Positions 18,248 to 27,162 are shown, counted from the first letter of the stretch. The stretch is 64,000 nucleotides of DNA from Bacteroidales bacterium (GCA_022647615.1 JALCKZ010000001.1:670178-734177), one strand, 5' to 3'. Translations and numbers: made by a program. The notes: generated by a model not told the origin, from the sequence alone.

Positions 18248-18263
18248 TGTTCCGCGTGGAACA
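18248..18263. other. parS-like near-palindrome downstream of mnmG
   Basis: TGTTCCGCGTGGAACA, one base from the palindrome TGTTCCACGTGGAACA and the intergenic partner of the site at 17090-17105. It lies at the edge of an AT-rich stretch. Such sites normally cluster near the chromosome origin and load ParB. The ParB gene is not in this window. Confidence 0.5.
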
Positions 18264-18340
18264 TTTTGCAAAAAACGGCTTACAGAAATGGCCCTATTTT
18301 GACGAAACCCTAAACGTTCAAAGTCTCCATGTCTATAAAC

Positions 18341-18365
18341 AAAAAAAGCCCCAAAACGGGGCTTT
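18341..18365 (-). terminator. Terminator of the acetyltransferase gene
   Basis: On the minus strand AAAGCCCC pairs with GGGGCTTT around a short loop and continues into a run of seven T. It lies 19 nt past the stop of the minus-strand gene at 18384. Confidence 0.85.
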
Positions 18366-18383
18366 AAATCAAAAAATAGCACT

Positions 18384-19208
18384 TTATTCCAGGGTAAACA
18401 GAAAATAACTGCCGTAAAAATCATGTTTATTTAATTTTTCAGATTTTATGATTTTTACAAAGGCGTAAGGGGTATCCCCAATAAACGGAGGATTCTCTTG
18501 TAAATTTTTTATTTGTTCCGGGCTTAATTCTTTAGTCGGATCAAGGAAGGAATTATCCTGATTGAAAAGTGCAATTTGGAGAGCGGTGGTTTTATTGAAT
18601 TTTTCCTCCGCCATTACAAAATCTAAAATTTTCTCTCCCCAAACCAAACATGGTTTTTTGCATGTAATTATTTTTTCTCTGATTTCTGCCGGAGAGGAAA
18701 AATTGTATTTGCCGGATTCAACCATTTTTTCAGCTTTTGCAAAATTTTTGTTTCCCTCGCACTGGCAGGTTTTGAAGAAAAAATTGTTTGAATATGGATT
18801 GTTGACGGGAACATTAAAACCAAGTTGAAAGTAGAAATTTATCAGGCTCTCTTCTGCCGGTCTTGTCAGCAAAAAATCATATTCGGAAATTTGCTTTGAA
18901 ACCTCTTCAAAAAGTTTTGAAGAATAGTGATTGCCCCTGAATTTTTCGGGAGTTGCAACTCCGGCAAGATATGCTCCGTTCATAGCTTTGTCTTCCGCAG
19001 AATTAAATTGTGAAAACGGATAAAAATCTATCGGGATTAAGGCAAAAGTTGAGAGTATTTCTCCCCTATCTTCCAAGACATAAAGTTGAGCATAAGGAAA
19101 CAGTTTTTTCTCAACCAAATCAAGATAGGAATCATCTAAAGAAAAGCACTCCATCCATATAGAACGGAGTGCTTTCATGTCATTTTTAGTTGCCGGTCTT
19201 GCAACCAT
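18384..19208 (-). CDS. GNAT family N-acetyltransferase
   Basis: A 274-residue protein whose first 150 residues have the GNAT fold. It opens with MVARPATKNDMKALRSIWMECF, has a central strand with an acyl-CoA loop (VATPEKFRGNHYSSKLFEEV, about 82-101) and ends this domain with SLINFYFQLGFN. The C-terminal half is not recognisable and resembles the extra domain of Eis-like or GNAT-fusion proteins. The substrate cannot be told. It lies 33 nt downstream of the threonine aldolase gene on the same strand and may share its transcript. A hairpin terminator follows. Confidence 0.75.
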   Translation of the reverse strand: MVARPATKNDMKALRSIWMECFSLDDSYLDLVEKKLFPYAQLYVLEDRGEILSTFALIPIDFYPFSQFNSAEDKAMNGAYLAGVATPEKFRGNHYSSKLFEEVSKQISEYDFLLTRPAEESLINFYFQLGFNVPVNNPYSNNFFFKTCQCEGNKNFAKAEKMVESGKYNFSSPAEIREKIITCKKPCLVWGEKILDFVMAEEKFNKTTALQIALFNQDNSFLDPTKELSPEQIKNLQENPPFIGDTPYAFVKIIKSEKLNKHDFYGSYFLFTLE

Positions 19209-19241
19209 AATTTATTAATTTATTTAACTGTTAAAACTGAA

Positions 19242-20288
19242 TTATTTTGCCGCAGCCTTTTTTAAATCCTCTACAAAGGCATCAATATCGGACTTCTGGG
19301 TGTTAAAAGCGCACATCCATCTTACCTCATTTGTTGCCTTATCCCAAACATGGAAGAAATGCTTTTTCTCCAGCTTGGTGCTGACGGCTACGGGCAGAAT
19401 TGCAAACACTGCATTGCTCTGAACCTTCTTGGAAATCTTAACGCACTTAACTTCTTTAACTCTTTTCTCCAGGTACTTTGCCATGGCATTTGAGTGGCCT
19501 GCCATCTTCAGATATAAATCATCTTTCAGGTAAGCCTCAAACTGGGCGGCAATAAATCTGTTCTTTGAATAAAGCTGGGTTGCCTGTTTCCTGTAGTACA
19601 TCAGGGAATCTGCAAATACTTTGTTCTTTTTTGCATTCAAAACCACAACGGCCTCCCCTACCAGCAAGCCATTTTTTGTGCCGCCAAATGAAAGCACATC
19701 TGCTCCGGTGTCTGCAACAAATTTTTTAATTGGCATTTTTAAAGCTGCGGCTGCATTTGCAATTCTAGATCCGTCAACATGCAGATAGCATCCGTGCTTG
19801 TGCATTAAATCTGCGAGAGCTTTAATTTCAGCAGCAGTGTATAAAGTGCCAAGCTCCGTAGGCTCTGATATTGAGAGAATTGCGGGTTGAGTGTGATGCT
19901 GGTCTCCAAATTCCAATTCTGCCTCAACATCTTTTGGAGTGACTTTTCCGTCTTTGCAGTTTAGGGGAACTATTTTGCATCCCGACAGTTTTTCTACTGC
20001 ACCGCACTCATCTACAAGGATATGCGCTGTTTTTGGCGCAAGTATTGAGTTGTATGTTTTGCAAAAAGTTGAAAGGGCAACCGCATTTGCGCCTGTGCCG
20101 TTAAAGACAAAAAGTGCTTTGCAATTTCCGCCTAAAAGATTTTCCATGCTTTTTAGAACGTCCTCTGTATAAGAGTCTTCTCCGTAAGCAAGATTGAAGT
20201 CATGATTGATATCTTCAATTGCCTTCATTATCAGCGGATGAACGCCGGAATGATTGTCGCTTCCAAAACTGTGTTTTAACATTGCCAT
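19242..20288 (-). CDS. ltaE: Low-specificity L-threonine aldolase, PLP-dependent
   Basis: The enzyme splits threonine and allo-threonine to glycine and acetaldehyde, or runs as a serine/threonine-forming aldolase. The 348-residue protein has the family opening SFGSDNHSGVHPLIMKAI, the PLP-ring region VFNGTGANAVAL, the aspartate segment HVDGSRIANAA and the Schiff-base lysine in SFGGTKNG (about residue 205). It starts at the ATG at 20288. It lies downstream of gcvH, another glycine-metabolism gene, but a terminator between them suggests partly separate transcription. Confidence 0.9.
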   Translation of the reverse strand: MAMLKHSFGSDNHSGVHPLIMKAIEDINHDFNLAYGEDSYTEDVLKSMENLLGGNCKALFVFNGTGANAVALSTFCKTYNSILAPKTAHILVDECGAVEKLSGCKIVPLNCKDGKVTPKDVEAELEFGDQHHTQPAILSISEPTELGTLYTAAEIKALADLMHKHGCYLHVDGSRIANAAAALKMPIKKFVADTGADVLSFGGTKNGLLVGEAVVVLNAKKNKVFADSLMYYRKQATQLYSKNRFIAAQFEAYLKDDLYLKMAGHSNAMAKYLEKRVKEVKCVKISKKVQSNAVFAILPVAVSTKLEKKHFFHVWDKATNEVRWMCAFNTQKSDIDAFVEDLKKAAAK

Positions 20289-20304
20289 ATTATCATGTGT
20301 TTAC

Positions 20305-20344
20305 AAAAATTATCGCGGCAGCTTAAAGAAACTGTCGCGATAAT
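20305..20344 (-). terminator. Terminator after gcvH
   Basis: On the minus strand ATTATCGCGACAG pairs with CTGCCGCGATAAT (one G-T pair), followed by five T, directly past the gcvH stop. One arm contains the CTGTCGCGA word (20332-20340), the sister of the abundant CTGTCGGGA word. Confidence 0.82.
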
Positions 20345-20358
20345 AATATGAGTTTTAA

Positions 20359-20733
20359 TTATTTGCAGATAGCTTCGTAAGCAGCTGCATCCATCAGCTT
20401 GTCAAGCTCCTTAGGATCAGACATTTCTACCTTAATTAGCCATGCGCCGTAAGGATCTTTGTTTACGCTCTCAGGTGCACTTTCCAAATCGGGATTAACC
20501 TCAGTAACTTTTCCGCTTATAGGCATGTGAGCCTCTGCTACTGTTTTTACAGCCTCAATATTTCCAAAGGTTTCACCCTCTTTAAGGTCTTCTCCTTCTG
20601 TCTGAATATCAAGGAATACTATATCTCCAAGCTGGCTTTGTGCATAGTCTGTAATTCCGATGGTTGCAATATTTCCATCTACTTTGACCCACTCGTGGTC
20701 ATTTGAATACTTTAAGTTTGTAGGAATATTCAT
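20359..20733 (-). CDS. gcvH: Glycine cleavage system H protein
   Basis: The lipoylated carrier shuttles the methylamine group between the P, T and L proteins of glycine cleavage. The 124-residue protein matches the family length and fold: KYSNDHEWVKVDGNIATIGIT at the start, the lipoyl-lysine in GNIEAVKTVAEAHMP (Lys about residue 64), then the conserved SGKVTEVN. No gcvP or gcvT lies nearby. It may also act as a lipoyl relay. It has its own promoter (20769-20800) and terminator (20305-20344). Confidence 0.95.
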   Translation of the reverse strand: MNIPTNLKYSNDHEWVKVDGNIATIGITDYAQSQLGDIVFLDIQTEGEDLKEGETFGNIEAVKTVAEAHMPISGKVTEVNPDLESAPESVNKDPYGAWLIKVEMSDPKELDKLMDAAAYEAICK

Positions 20734-20768
20734 ATTATTTAGTTTTAATTATTTTTAAAATTAATGTT

Positions 20769-20800
20769 CAAATGTAATTAGATGCAGTTGTTTTTGCAAA
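20769..20800 (-). promoter_or_regulatory. Promoter of gcvH
   Basis: On the minus strand: TTTG (20800-20797), a 20-nt spacer, then TACATTTG (20776-20769), matching the Bacteroidetes -33/-7 consensus. The predicted leader is about 30 nt. Confidence 0.68.
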
Positions 20801-20810
20801 TTTCTTTAAT

Positions 20811-21758
20811 CTATAGCATAAAACCAAGAGCAAGCAAAAGTCCAAAGATTAAAATATTGCGGGCGGTCAGACCAAGAACGGAGTTAAGTTCTTTTCCGTG
20901 ATTTATTGTTTTCATTTTCCGCCATGTAAGAATATGTGGAATCAGATAAATTATTGGAAGCGCTGCCGCCCATGGATATTTGGTAATAAGGCACACAAAG
21001 CACAATACAACAGCCATGACGCCATTCAGCAGATAGTAATCTTCTCCCGTCTGAGCGCCGTATTTAACTACAATTGTGCGCTTTCCGCTTTTTGCATCTT
21101 GTTCTCTGTCCCGATAGTTATTTACCATTAAAAGATTATCCGTCACTATCCCTACCGCCACGCCGGACATCATAACGGCCAACGTAATATTGTGTGCTAT
21201 AACATAATATGTGAATCCAACAGGAACCAGTCCAAAGAAAATTATTACCAGAACATCCCCCATTCCCTTATAGGAAAGTTTTGTGGTATAAAGAATTGCA
21301 AAGATTACACAAATCACCCCTACTGCTATTAGCCACCATCCGCCGTAAATTACAAGCGGAAGTCCTATTGCGCAAGCAATTATTGTACAGATAATTATAC
21401 CAGTTTTCATTGCTCCCTGGGTTATCCATCCCTGGGCGCATGCACGTTTTGGACCCAGCCGTTCTTCAGTATCAGAGCCCTTTTTAAAATCATAATAATC
21501 ATTTATGAAATTTGCATCTATTTGCATGACAAGCGCATACAGAAGACACAAAAGCGCGGGGATAAAAAATCTGGGAGCGCCAAGCAAAGTTGCAATTCCG
21601 TAACTGCCTGCAGCACCAGAAGATATAGCAATGCGGTAATCGGCAATAGTTGCTGCAATGGCAACAATCACCGGTACCGCAGCACCGGACAAAGTCTTTG
21701 GCCGTGCCGCCAATATCCACGCTCTAAGCGAATTAGTTTTAATGGAAGAAGGTTCCAT
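20811..21758 (-). CDS. menA: 1,4-dihydroxy-2-naphthoate polyprenyltransferase MenA
   Basis: MenA is the membrane prenyltransferase that attaches the polyprenyl tail in menaquinone synthesis, supplying the quinone used by fumarate reductase. The 315-residue protein has eight or nine hydrophobic segments. The first Asp-rich motif is NFINDYYDFKKGSDTEER (about 85-102) and the second is MVNNYRDREQDAKSGKRT. The start codon overlaps the ruvA stop (TAATG), so the two are translationally coupled. Length and motifs fit the UbiA superfamily MenA group. Confidence 0.93.
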   Translation of the reverse strand: MEPSSIKTNSLRAWILAARPKTLSGAAVPVIVAIAATIADYRIAISSGAAGSYGIATLLGAPRFFIPALLCLLYALVMQIDANFINDYYDFKKGSDTEERLGPKRACAQGWITQGAMKTGIIICTIIACAIGLPLVIYGGWWLIAVGVICVIFAILYTTKLSYKGMGDVLVIIFFGLVPVGFTYYVIAHNITLAVMMSGVAVGIVTDNLLMVNNYRDREQDAKSGKRTIVVKYGAQTGEDYYLLNGVMAVVLCFVCLITKYPWAAALPIIYLIPHILTWRKMKTINHGKELNSVLGLTARNILIFGLLLALGFML

Positions 21759-22351
21759 TATAGTCTTTTAAGTGAATGTTTCACAAGCTCTTCCAGAGTG
21801 TATTGCGGATTGTCTTTGACAATTTCATTGATGACTTTTTCAGCAGCGGCTTTGTTAAAGCCAAGCATAACAAGGGCGGAAAGAGCCTCCTGGGCTGCCT
21901 GTGTTTTTGGTGCGCCGCCGGCTATCAAAGAGTCCATTGAAGTATCGCCGCCTTTGACAATCTTATCTTTCAAATCTATTATGACTCTTTGAGCTGTCTT
22001 AAGCCCTATTCCCTTGATGCTCTTTATTTTATTAACATCTCCGCTTATGATTGCATTCTTCAGTTCATCTGAACTTAAAGATGACAGCATCATCCTGGCG
22101 GTGTTAGGGCCTATGCCATTGACGTTTATGAGCTTCATAAACATATCGCGCTCTGCTTTTGTGTAGAAGCCGTACCACATTGCAATATCCTCTTTAACAT
22201 GGTAGTAGATAAAGAGTTTTACCTCCTTCAAACTTTGGATATCTGTAAAAGTCTGCAGAGAAATTTCCAGCTTGTACCCTATTCCGCCTGTCTCTACAAT
22301 TGCCTGTGTGGGAGTTACTTCCGTAAGCTGCCCTTTTATATAATCATACAT
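21758..22351 (-). CDS. ruvA: Holliday junction branch migration complex subunit RuvA
   Basis: RuvA is a tetrameric DNA-binding protein that grips the Holliday junction and loads RuvB. The 197-residue protein has the N-terminal OB fold (MYDYIKGQLTEVTPTQAIVETGGIGYKLEIS). Two helix-hairpin-helix motifs follow (LINVNGIGPNTARMML and IKSIKGIGLKTAQRVIIDL), then the C-terminal RuvB-binding helices. It overlaps menA by one base. A TAATTTTG -7-like box lies upstream on the minus strand at 22380-22387. Confidence 0.95.
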   Translation of the reverse strand: MYDYIKGQLTEVTPTQAIVETGGIGYKLEISLQTFTDIQSLKEVKLFIYYHVKEDIAMWYGFYTKAERDMFMKLINVNGIGPNTARMMLSSLSSDELKNAIISGDVNKIKSIKGIGLKTAQRVIIDLKDKIVKGGDTSMDSLIAGGAPKTQAAQEALSALVMLGFNKAAAEKVINEIVKDNPQYTLEELVKHSLKRL

Positions 22352-22481
22352 AGGAGAAATGTTTTTCTTGTTAACAGAGCAAAATTAAGTTTTTTTAGAT
22401 GCAAAGTGAAAGTTTGTTTATAATTTTGCATACAACGCCAATAAGGCAGTAAATAAGAGCCATTTTGTAAATGGCACTTAG

Positions 22482-23775
22482 ATTGATGTTATAAAAATAT
22501 GGAAACAAAGAGCAATAGAAGATATAAGGAAAAAATTCCCGGCGCTGGCCCAGCAAATGAACGGGCAGCCGCTGATTTATTTGGATAATGCCGCTACTTC
22601 TCAGAAGCCGGTGGAGGTTCTGGAATTGCTGGACAAAATGAATGCAAAAGTAAATGCAAACGTGCATCGTGCTATGTATCAGCTATCTGATGAGGCAACA
22701 GGACTTTATGAAGGGGGCGCGTGAGAGGGTAAGGCAATTTATTAATGCTCCCGACAGGGAAAATATTATTTATACATCCGGCACTACGGCTTCTATTAAT
22801 CTTGTTGCTACAAGTTTTTGCCAGAAGTATTTGATGAAGGGAGATGTGATTGTAATTACTGCAGATTCTCATCACTCTAACATTGTTCCGTGGCAGCTGG
22901 CTGCTGAGAGGATAGGGGCGGAAATCAGAATTCTTCCTATTGATGGCAGAGGGGCTCTTAGAATTGACCAGCTGGATAAGATGTTGGATGATAAAGTAAG
23001 GATTGTTGCCGCAACTCACATTTCCAATGTTCTTGGTCTTGTGAATCCCGTGGAGAAAATCATACAAATAGCTCATAGTCATAATATTCCAGTATTAATA
23101 GATGGAGCGCAGGGAATAGTTCATGCCCATGTTGACGTGCAAAAAATGGATTGTGATTTTTATGCTTTCTCTGCTCATAAAATTTATGGCGCAACCGGAG
23201 TTGGAATTTTATACGGCAAGAGCCATTATTTGAATGAGATGCCACCGTATATGGGAGGAGGTGACATGGTTGGAACGGTCACATATCAGAAAACTTCTTA
23301 TGCCCCGCTGCCTCTGAAGTTTGAGGCGGGCACGCCAAATTTTATTGGCGCATCTACATTAAAACCGGCATTGGATTTTGCCGCCTCTGTTAGAGAGGGT
23401 GAAGTTGGAGAAGCCGTGAAAGCGTCTGAACAAGAGATAATTAAATATATGCTTAATGCGCTTCCAAATGAAGTAGGGGATGTGGAAGTTTATGGATTGC
23501 CGGAGGGGAAAGTTTCTTCTCAGGCGTCAGATGATACGGGAGATAAAATTCCTTTGTTCTCTTTTAATATCAAGGGATGCAATGCCGGAGATGTAGCGCA
23601 ATTGCTTGATAAGATGGGCGTTGCGGTAAGGACTGGCTTGATGTGTGCGGAGCCGCTGTTAAATTCACTTGGAGTTACAAGTGTCATAAGAGCCTCATTT
23701 GCACCGTATAATACGCTTGAAGAGGCAAAGAAATTTATTGAATGTGTTAAGAGAGCAAAGAAAATGTTGATGTAA
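22482..23775 (+). pseudogene. sufS: Cysteine desulfurase SufS, frame broken by one base
   Basis: SufS takes sulfur from cysteine for Fe-S cluster assembly and passes it to SufE. The SufS-like protein begins near 22500 (AIEDIRKKFPALAQQM...) in frame with DNAATSQKP and stops at GLYEGGA in a G5 run at 22715-22719. It continues one base over as ARERVRQFINAP, so one G is likely extra. Downstream it has the PLP lysine in AFSAHKIYGATG and the active cysteine in RTGLMCAEP. No ATG lies in frame before 22500; the first codon after the in-frame stop (22479) is ATT, so the true start is unclear. sufE follows 2 nt later. The gene is probably intact in the cell and broken by sequence error. Confidence 0.85.
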
Positions 23776-23777
23776 TT

Positions 23778-24203
23778 ATGACAATTAATGAAATACAGAA
23801 TCAAATAATTGAAGAGTTCTCAATCTTTACTGACTGGATGGACAAGTACCAGTACATTATTGACTTGGGAAAGAATCTTCCAATTATTGATGAGGCGGAT
23901 AAAAAAGATGAGAATCTGATTAAGGGATGTCAGAGCAGAGTGTGGCTGATTTGCAGTGAAAAGGATGGAAAATTGTTTTTTAGAGCAGACAGCGATGCTA
24001 TAATCACAAAAGGTATAATATCCTTATTGGTAAGGGTTTATGATGGGCAATCTCCTAAAGATATTTTAGATTCTGATTTGCATTTTATAGATGCGATAGG
24101 GCTTAAGGCAAATCTTTCTCCTACCAGGGCGAACGGTTTGGTTTCTATGATTAAGCAGATTAAAATTTATGCGCTGGCGTTTGCAGAGAAGGATGCAAAA
24201 TAA
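23778..24203 (+). CDS. sufE: Sulfur acceptor protein SufE
   Basis: SufE accepts persulfide sulfur from SufS and hands it to the SufBCD scaffold. The 141-residue protein has the family pattern FSIFTDWMDKYQYIIDLGKNLP, the acceptor cysteine in LIKGCQSRVWL (Cys about residue 51) and the closing SPTRANGLVSMIKQIK. It starts 2 nt after sufS, so the two are cotranscribed. The only other Suf gene seen in the window, sufB, is nearly 40 kb away. Confidence 0.94.
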   Translation: MTINEIQNQIIEEFSIFTDWMDKYQYIIDLGKNLPIIDEADKKDENLIKGCQSRVWLICSEKDGKLFFRADSDAIITKGIISLLVRVYDGQSPKDILDSDLHFIDAIGLKANLSPTRANGLVSMIKQIKIYALAFAEKDAK

Positions 24204-24292
24204 AGTTGCAAAGTAAAGATGTAAAAAAGTAGAGTTGCAACTATTGAAAGAATTTAATGTGGCTGATTTATTAACGATTTTATAGAATTTTT

Positions 24293-24595
24293 ATGGCAAT
24301 AGAGAGTGATGTAGTTAGGGCGATAAGACAGGTGTATGATCCGGAAATTTCCGTGAACATTTATGACCTTGGACTTATCTATGAGCTTAAGGTTGAGGAG
24401 GGTGGAAAGGTGTATATTAAGATGACAATGACTTCTCCAACCTGTCCTTTGGCAGATGATTTGGTTAGGGATGTGAATGAAGCGGTCAAAGATGTGCCGG
24501 GAGTTACGGATGTTAAAATTGAGCTTGTTTTTGAGCCGGCCTGGGATGAGAGCAGAATGAGCGAGGCGGCAAAACTGGAACTGGGACTTCTGTAA
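24293..24595 (+). CDS. MIP18/DUF59 family Fe-S assembly protein (SufT-like)
   Basis: A 100-residue protein of the MIP18 (DUF59, PaaD/SufT-like) family, thought to help deliver or mature Fe-S clusters. It shows the family opening VVRAIRQVYDPEISVNIYDLGLIY, the core cysteine in MTMTSPTCPLADDL (about residue 50) and the VELVFEPAWDESRMSEAAK ending. Its place directly after sufS-sufE supports an Fe-S role. It could be called sufT by context, but that name is not proven by sequence. Confidence 0.88.
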   Translation: MAIESDVVRAIRQVYDPEISVNIYDLGLIYELKVEEGGKVYIKMTMTSPTCPLADDLVRDVNEAVKDVPGVTDVKIELVFEPAWDESRMSEAAKLELGLL

Positions 24596-24625
24596 AAATT
24601 CATTAAAGTTGTAAAGAGTATTTCT

Positions 24626-25162
24626 ATGCAAAAACTGTATAGGGTCTATTTGTTGCTTGGGAGCAACATCGGGGATAAAAAAGGTATTATTGAGAAAGCT
24701 GATAAACTTTTGATTGATAAACTTTTACCAGATTATTTGGATGTAACGGATTTAAGTGAAGCGGTGCGGACATCTTCCATATCTGAGACTGAGCCGTGGG
24801 GAATTTTTGAGAAAAAGACAGATGAAACCGGAAATATAATCCCGACAGAGAAATTTATGAATCAGGCCTTTATGTGCTTGACCTATAAGGAGCCGCAAGA
24901 GGTTTTGGATATTTGCCTGGAGACTGAAAAAGAATTGGGCAGGACAAGAAAGGAAGAGAAGCAGCCAAAGGATTTAAACAAAAGGAAATATCTGTCGCGA
25001 ACTATAGACATAGATATTTTAAAAATTTTTGCAGAAAGCAGTCATGGAAACAATAATACGGTATGTGCTGAATTGCAGATAAATACAGAGAACTTGACGG
25101 TGCCTCATGCAAGATTAAAAGAGCGGCCGTTTGCCCAGAAATTGCTTAAGGAAATTTTATAA
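24626..25162 (+). CDS. folK: 2-amino-4-hydroxy-6-hydroxymethyldihydropteridine pyrophosphokinase
   Basis: FolK transfers pyrophosphate from ATP to 6-hydroxymethyl-dihydropterin in folate synthesis. The 178-residue protein has VYLLLGSNIGDKKG at the start, the ETEPWGIFE pterin-site stretch and the ELGRTRKEE segment. The metal-binding Asp pair is in SRTIDIDILKI (about 124-134) and the end is TVPHARLKERPF. An acidic insertion around 60-75 is slightly longer than in E. coli. It lies between the Fe-S genes and glyS in the same direction. Confidence 0.9.
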   Translation: MQKLYRVYLLLGSNIGDKKGIIEKADKLLIDKLLPDYLDVTDLSEAVRTSSISETEPWGIFEKKTDETGNIIPTEKFMNQAFMCLTYKEPQEVLDICLETEKELGRTRKEEKQPKDLNKRKYLSRTIDIDILKIFAESSHGNNNTVCAELQINTENLTVPHARLKERPFAQKLLKEIL

Positions 25163-25171
25163 GTAAATTTG
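25141..25171 (+). promoter_or_regulatory. Promoter of glyS
   Basis: ATTG at 25141-25144 (three of four to TTTG), a 19-nt spacer, then TAAATTTG at 25164-25171. The predicted leader of about 75 nt contains a perfect 12-bp palindrome, CGCTTATAAGCG (near 25213). Confidence 0.6.
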
Positions 25172-25250
25172 CAACCCCAGAAAAAACAAAGGTCGGTGCC
25201 TAATAATACGCCGCTTATAAGCGTTTAAGGGGATTTAATATTTTTTGATT

Positions 25251-26790
25251 ATGACACAGGAAGAACTTTTTAAGAATCTGATTGCCCATACAAAAGAGTA
25301 TGGTTTTATTTTTCCGTCCAGCGAGATTTATGACGGACTTAGCGCGGTTTATGATTATGGTCAAATGGGCAGCGAGCTTAAGAATAACATAAAGAAATAT
25401 TGGTGGGATGCTATGGTTAAGCTGCATGAGAATATTGTGGGGATTGATTCCTGCATTTTCATGCATCCTAAAATTTGGAAAGCTTCCGGACACGTTGATG
25501 CATTTAATGACCCGCTGATTGATAACAAGGATTCTAAAAAGCGTTATCGCGCAGATGTACTTGTAGAAGATTACATTGCAAAGCTGGAGGCTAAAAATTA
25601 ACAAGGAAGTTGAGAAGGGAAAAAGAGATTTGGAGAGAGCTTTGATGAAGAGAAGTTCCGTGCGACAAATCCGAATGTGCAGAGAGAAGCTGTTAAGATA
25701 CAGAAGTTAGAGAGAGAATGACCAAGGCCCTTAATGACAATGATTTGCCGCTTTAAGACAGCTGATTATTGATTGTGAAATTGTTGACCCAATTTCCGGA
25801 ACTAAAAACTGGACAGATGTAAGGCAGTTTAATCTTATGTTTTCCACTCAGGTAGGAAGCGTTTCTGATGATGCTGGAACAATTTATTTGAGACCGGAAA
25901 CCGCCCAGGGTATTTTTGTAAACTTCCTTAACGTGCAGAAGAGCGGCAGAATGAAGATTCCTTTTGGAATAGCTCAGATTGGTAAAGCTTTTAGAAATGA
26001 GATTGTTGCAAGACAATTTATATTTAGAATGAGAGAGTTTGAGCAGATGGAGATGCAGTTCTTTGTAAAGCCGGGTGAGGAGATGAAATGGTTTGAGTAC
26101 TGGAAGCAGCACCGCTTGGCTTGGCATACTGCAATTGGCTTGGGCAAAGAGAATTACAGATTTCATGATCATGAAAAACTTGCGCATTATGCAAATGCGG
26201 CAACTGATATTGAGTTCAATTTCCCATTTGGATTTAAGGAGCTGGAGGGTATTCACTCAAGAACAGATTATGATTTGAAAAGACATCAGGAGTTCAGCGG
26301 AAAGAAGATACAATATTTTGATCCTGAGGATAATGCAAGTTATACCCCTTATGATATTGAAACTTCTGTAGGCCTGGACAGAACGGTACTTGCTATTCTT
26401 TCATCTGCGTATAATGTTGAAAAACTGGAGAATGGAGAAGAGAGGGTTGTTATGAAATTTCATCCGGCTCTTGCACCTGTTAAGGTTGCGGTTTTGCCTC
26501 TTGTTAAGAAAGATGAATTAAGTGCTGTGGCCCAGAAGATTATGGATGAGCTGAAATTTGATTTCAATTGTCAGTATGAGGAGAAAGATACTATCGGGAA
26601 GAGATACAGAAGACAAGATGCTATTGGCACGCCGTTCTGCGTAACCGTTGATTTTGACACACTTAATGATAATGCTGTTACCTTAAGAGAGAGAGATTCC
26701 ATGAAGCAGGAGAGAGTGCCAATTGAGAAGATACATGAAATTGTTGCTCAGAAAGTGAGCATGAAGAGACTGCTTGAGCAGTTGAAATAA
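25251..26790 (+). pseudogene. glyS: Glycyl-tRNA synthetase (single-chain type), frame broken by four indels
   Basis: GlyRS charges tRNA-Gly. The 5' part (MTQEELFKNLIAHTKEYGF...) and the 3' part (class II motif 2 FRNEIVARQ...FEQMEMQFF, motif 3 SVGLDRTVLAIL, anticodon-binding C-terminus) are in different frames. Between 25593 and 25755 I can follow the expected protein only by four 1-base shifts: an extra A in A5 at 25593-25597, a missing T near 25629-25631, a missing base near 25718, and a missing T near 25752-25754. The pieces KEVEKGKRD, ESFDEEKFRATNPNV, MTKALNDNDLPL and LRQLIIDCEIVDP then join. With these corrected it has 513 codons, the normal length. It is probably real and functional. Confidence 0.9.
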
Positions 26791-26843
26791 AACGTTTTGC
26801 GGCGGGTAAAAACTGTCGGGAACTTTAAAAATAATAGGGGAAT

Positions 26844-26874
26844 TTTGCAAAAACAGAAATAAGTTTTACATTTG
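26844..26874 (+). promoter_or_regulatory. Promoter of tRNA-Pro
   Basis: A perfect Bacteroidetes promoter: TTTG at 26844-26847, a 19-nt spacer and TACATTTG at 26867-26874. It lies 18 nt before the tRNA 5' end. Confidence 0.85.
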
Positions 26875-26892
26875 CAGCCCCTTTAGGGGATT

Positions 26893-26967
26893 CGGGGTGT
26901 GGCGCAGTTGGCTTAGCGCACCTGCTTTGGGAGCAGGGGGTCCTCCGTTCGAGTCGGAGTACCCCGA
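26893..26967 (+). tRNA. tRNA-Pro (anticodon TGG)
   Basis: A 75-nt cloverleaf. Acceptor CGGGGTG pairs with TACCCCG. The anticodon arm is CCTGC-TTTGGGA-GCAGG with anticodon TGG, and the T arm carries GTTCGAG. CCA is not encoded. It has its own promoter just upstream and a terminator at 26993-27027, so it is a single-gene transcript. Confidence 0.97.
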
Positions 26968-26992
26968 CAAGTTTTTCATAGTAAAGTTTGGA

Positions 26993-27027
26993 GCAATCAT
27001 TTGCGTAAGCGGGTGATTGCTTTTTTT
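26993..27027 (+). terminator. Terminator of tRNA-Pro
   Basis: GCAATCA...TGATTGC with inner GC/GC pairing around GTAA, then seven T. It starts 26 nt after the tRNA end. Confidence 0.85.
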
Positions 27028-27162
27028 GTGCATTGCAAGTAAATTCTTTGTGCAGTATTTCTCCGGTTTTTCCATTTGAATAGAAATTAAAGCTTAACCG
27101 CTGGCATTGATTTTGGTCATAAGTTCTAAAATGTTCACTTTTTAGTCTAAAACGGAATAAAA

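Noticed and set aside
25205..25230. T-box or other riboswitch in the glyS leader
   Set aside because: Only a 12-bp palindrome is seen; no T-box sequence or specifier stem is visible, and the leader is too short.
26960..26970. CCCCGACAA at the end of tRNA-Pro as a copy of the 9-mer
   Set aside because: It differs from TCCCGACAG at two positions and is fixed by the tRNA acceptor stem.
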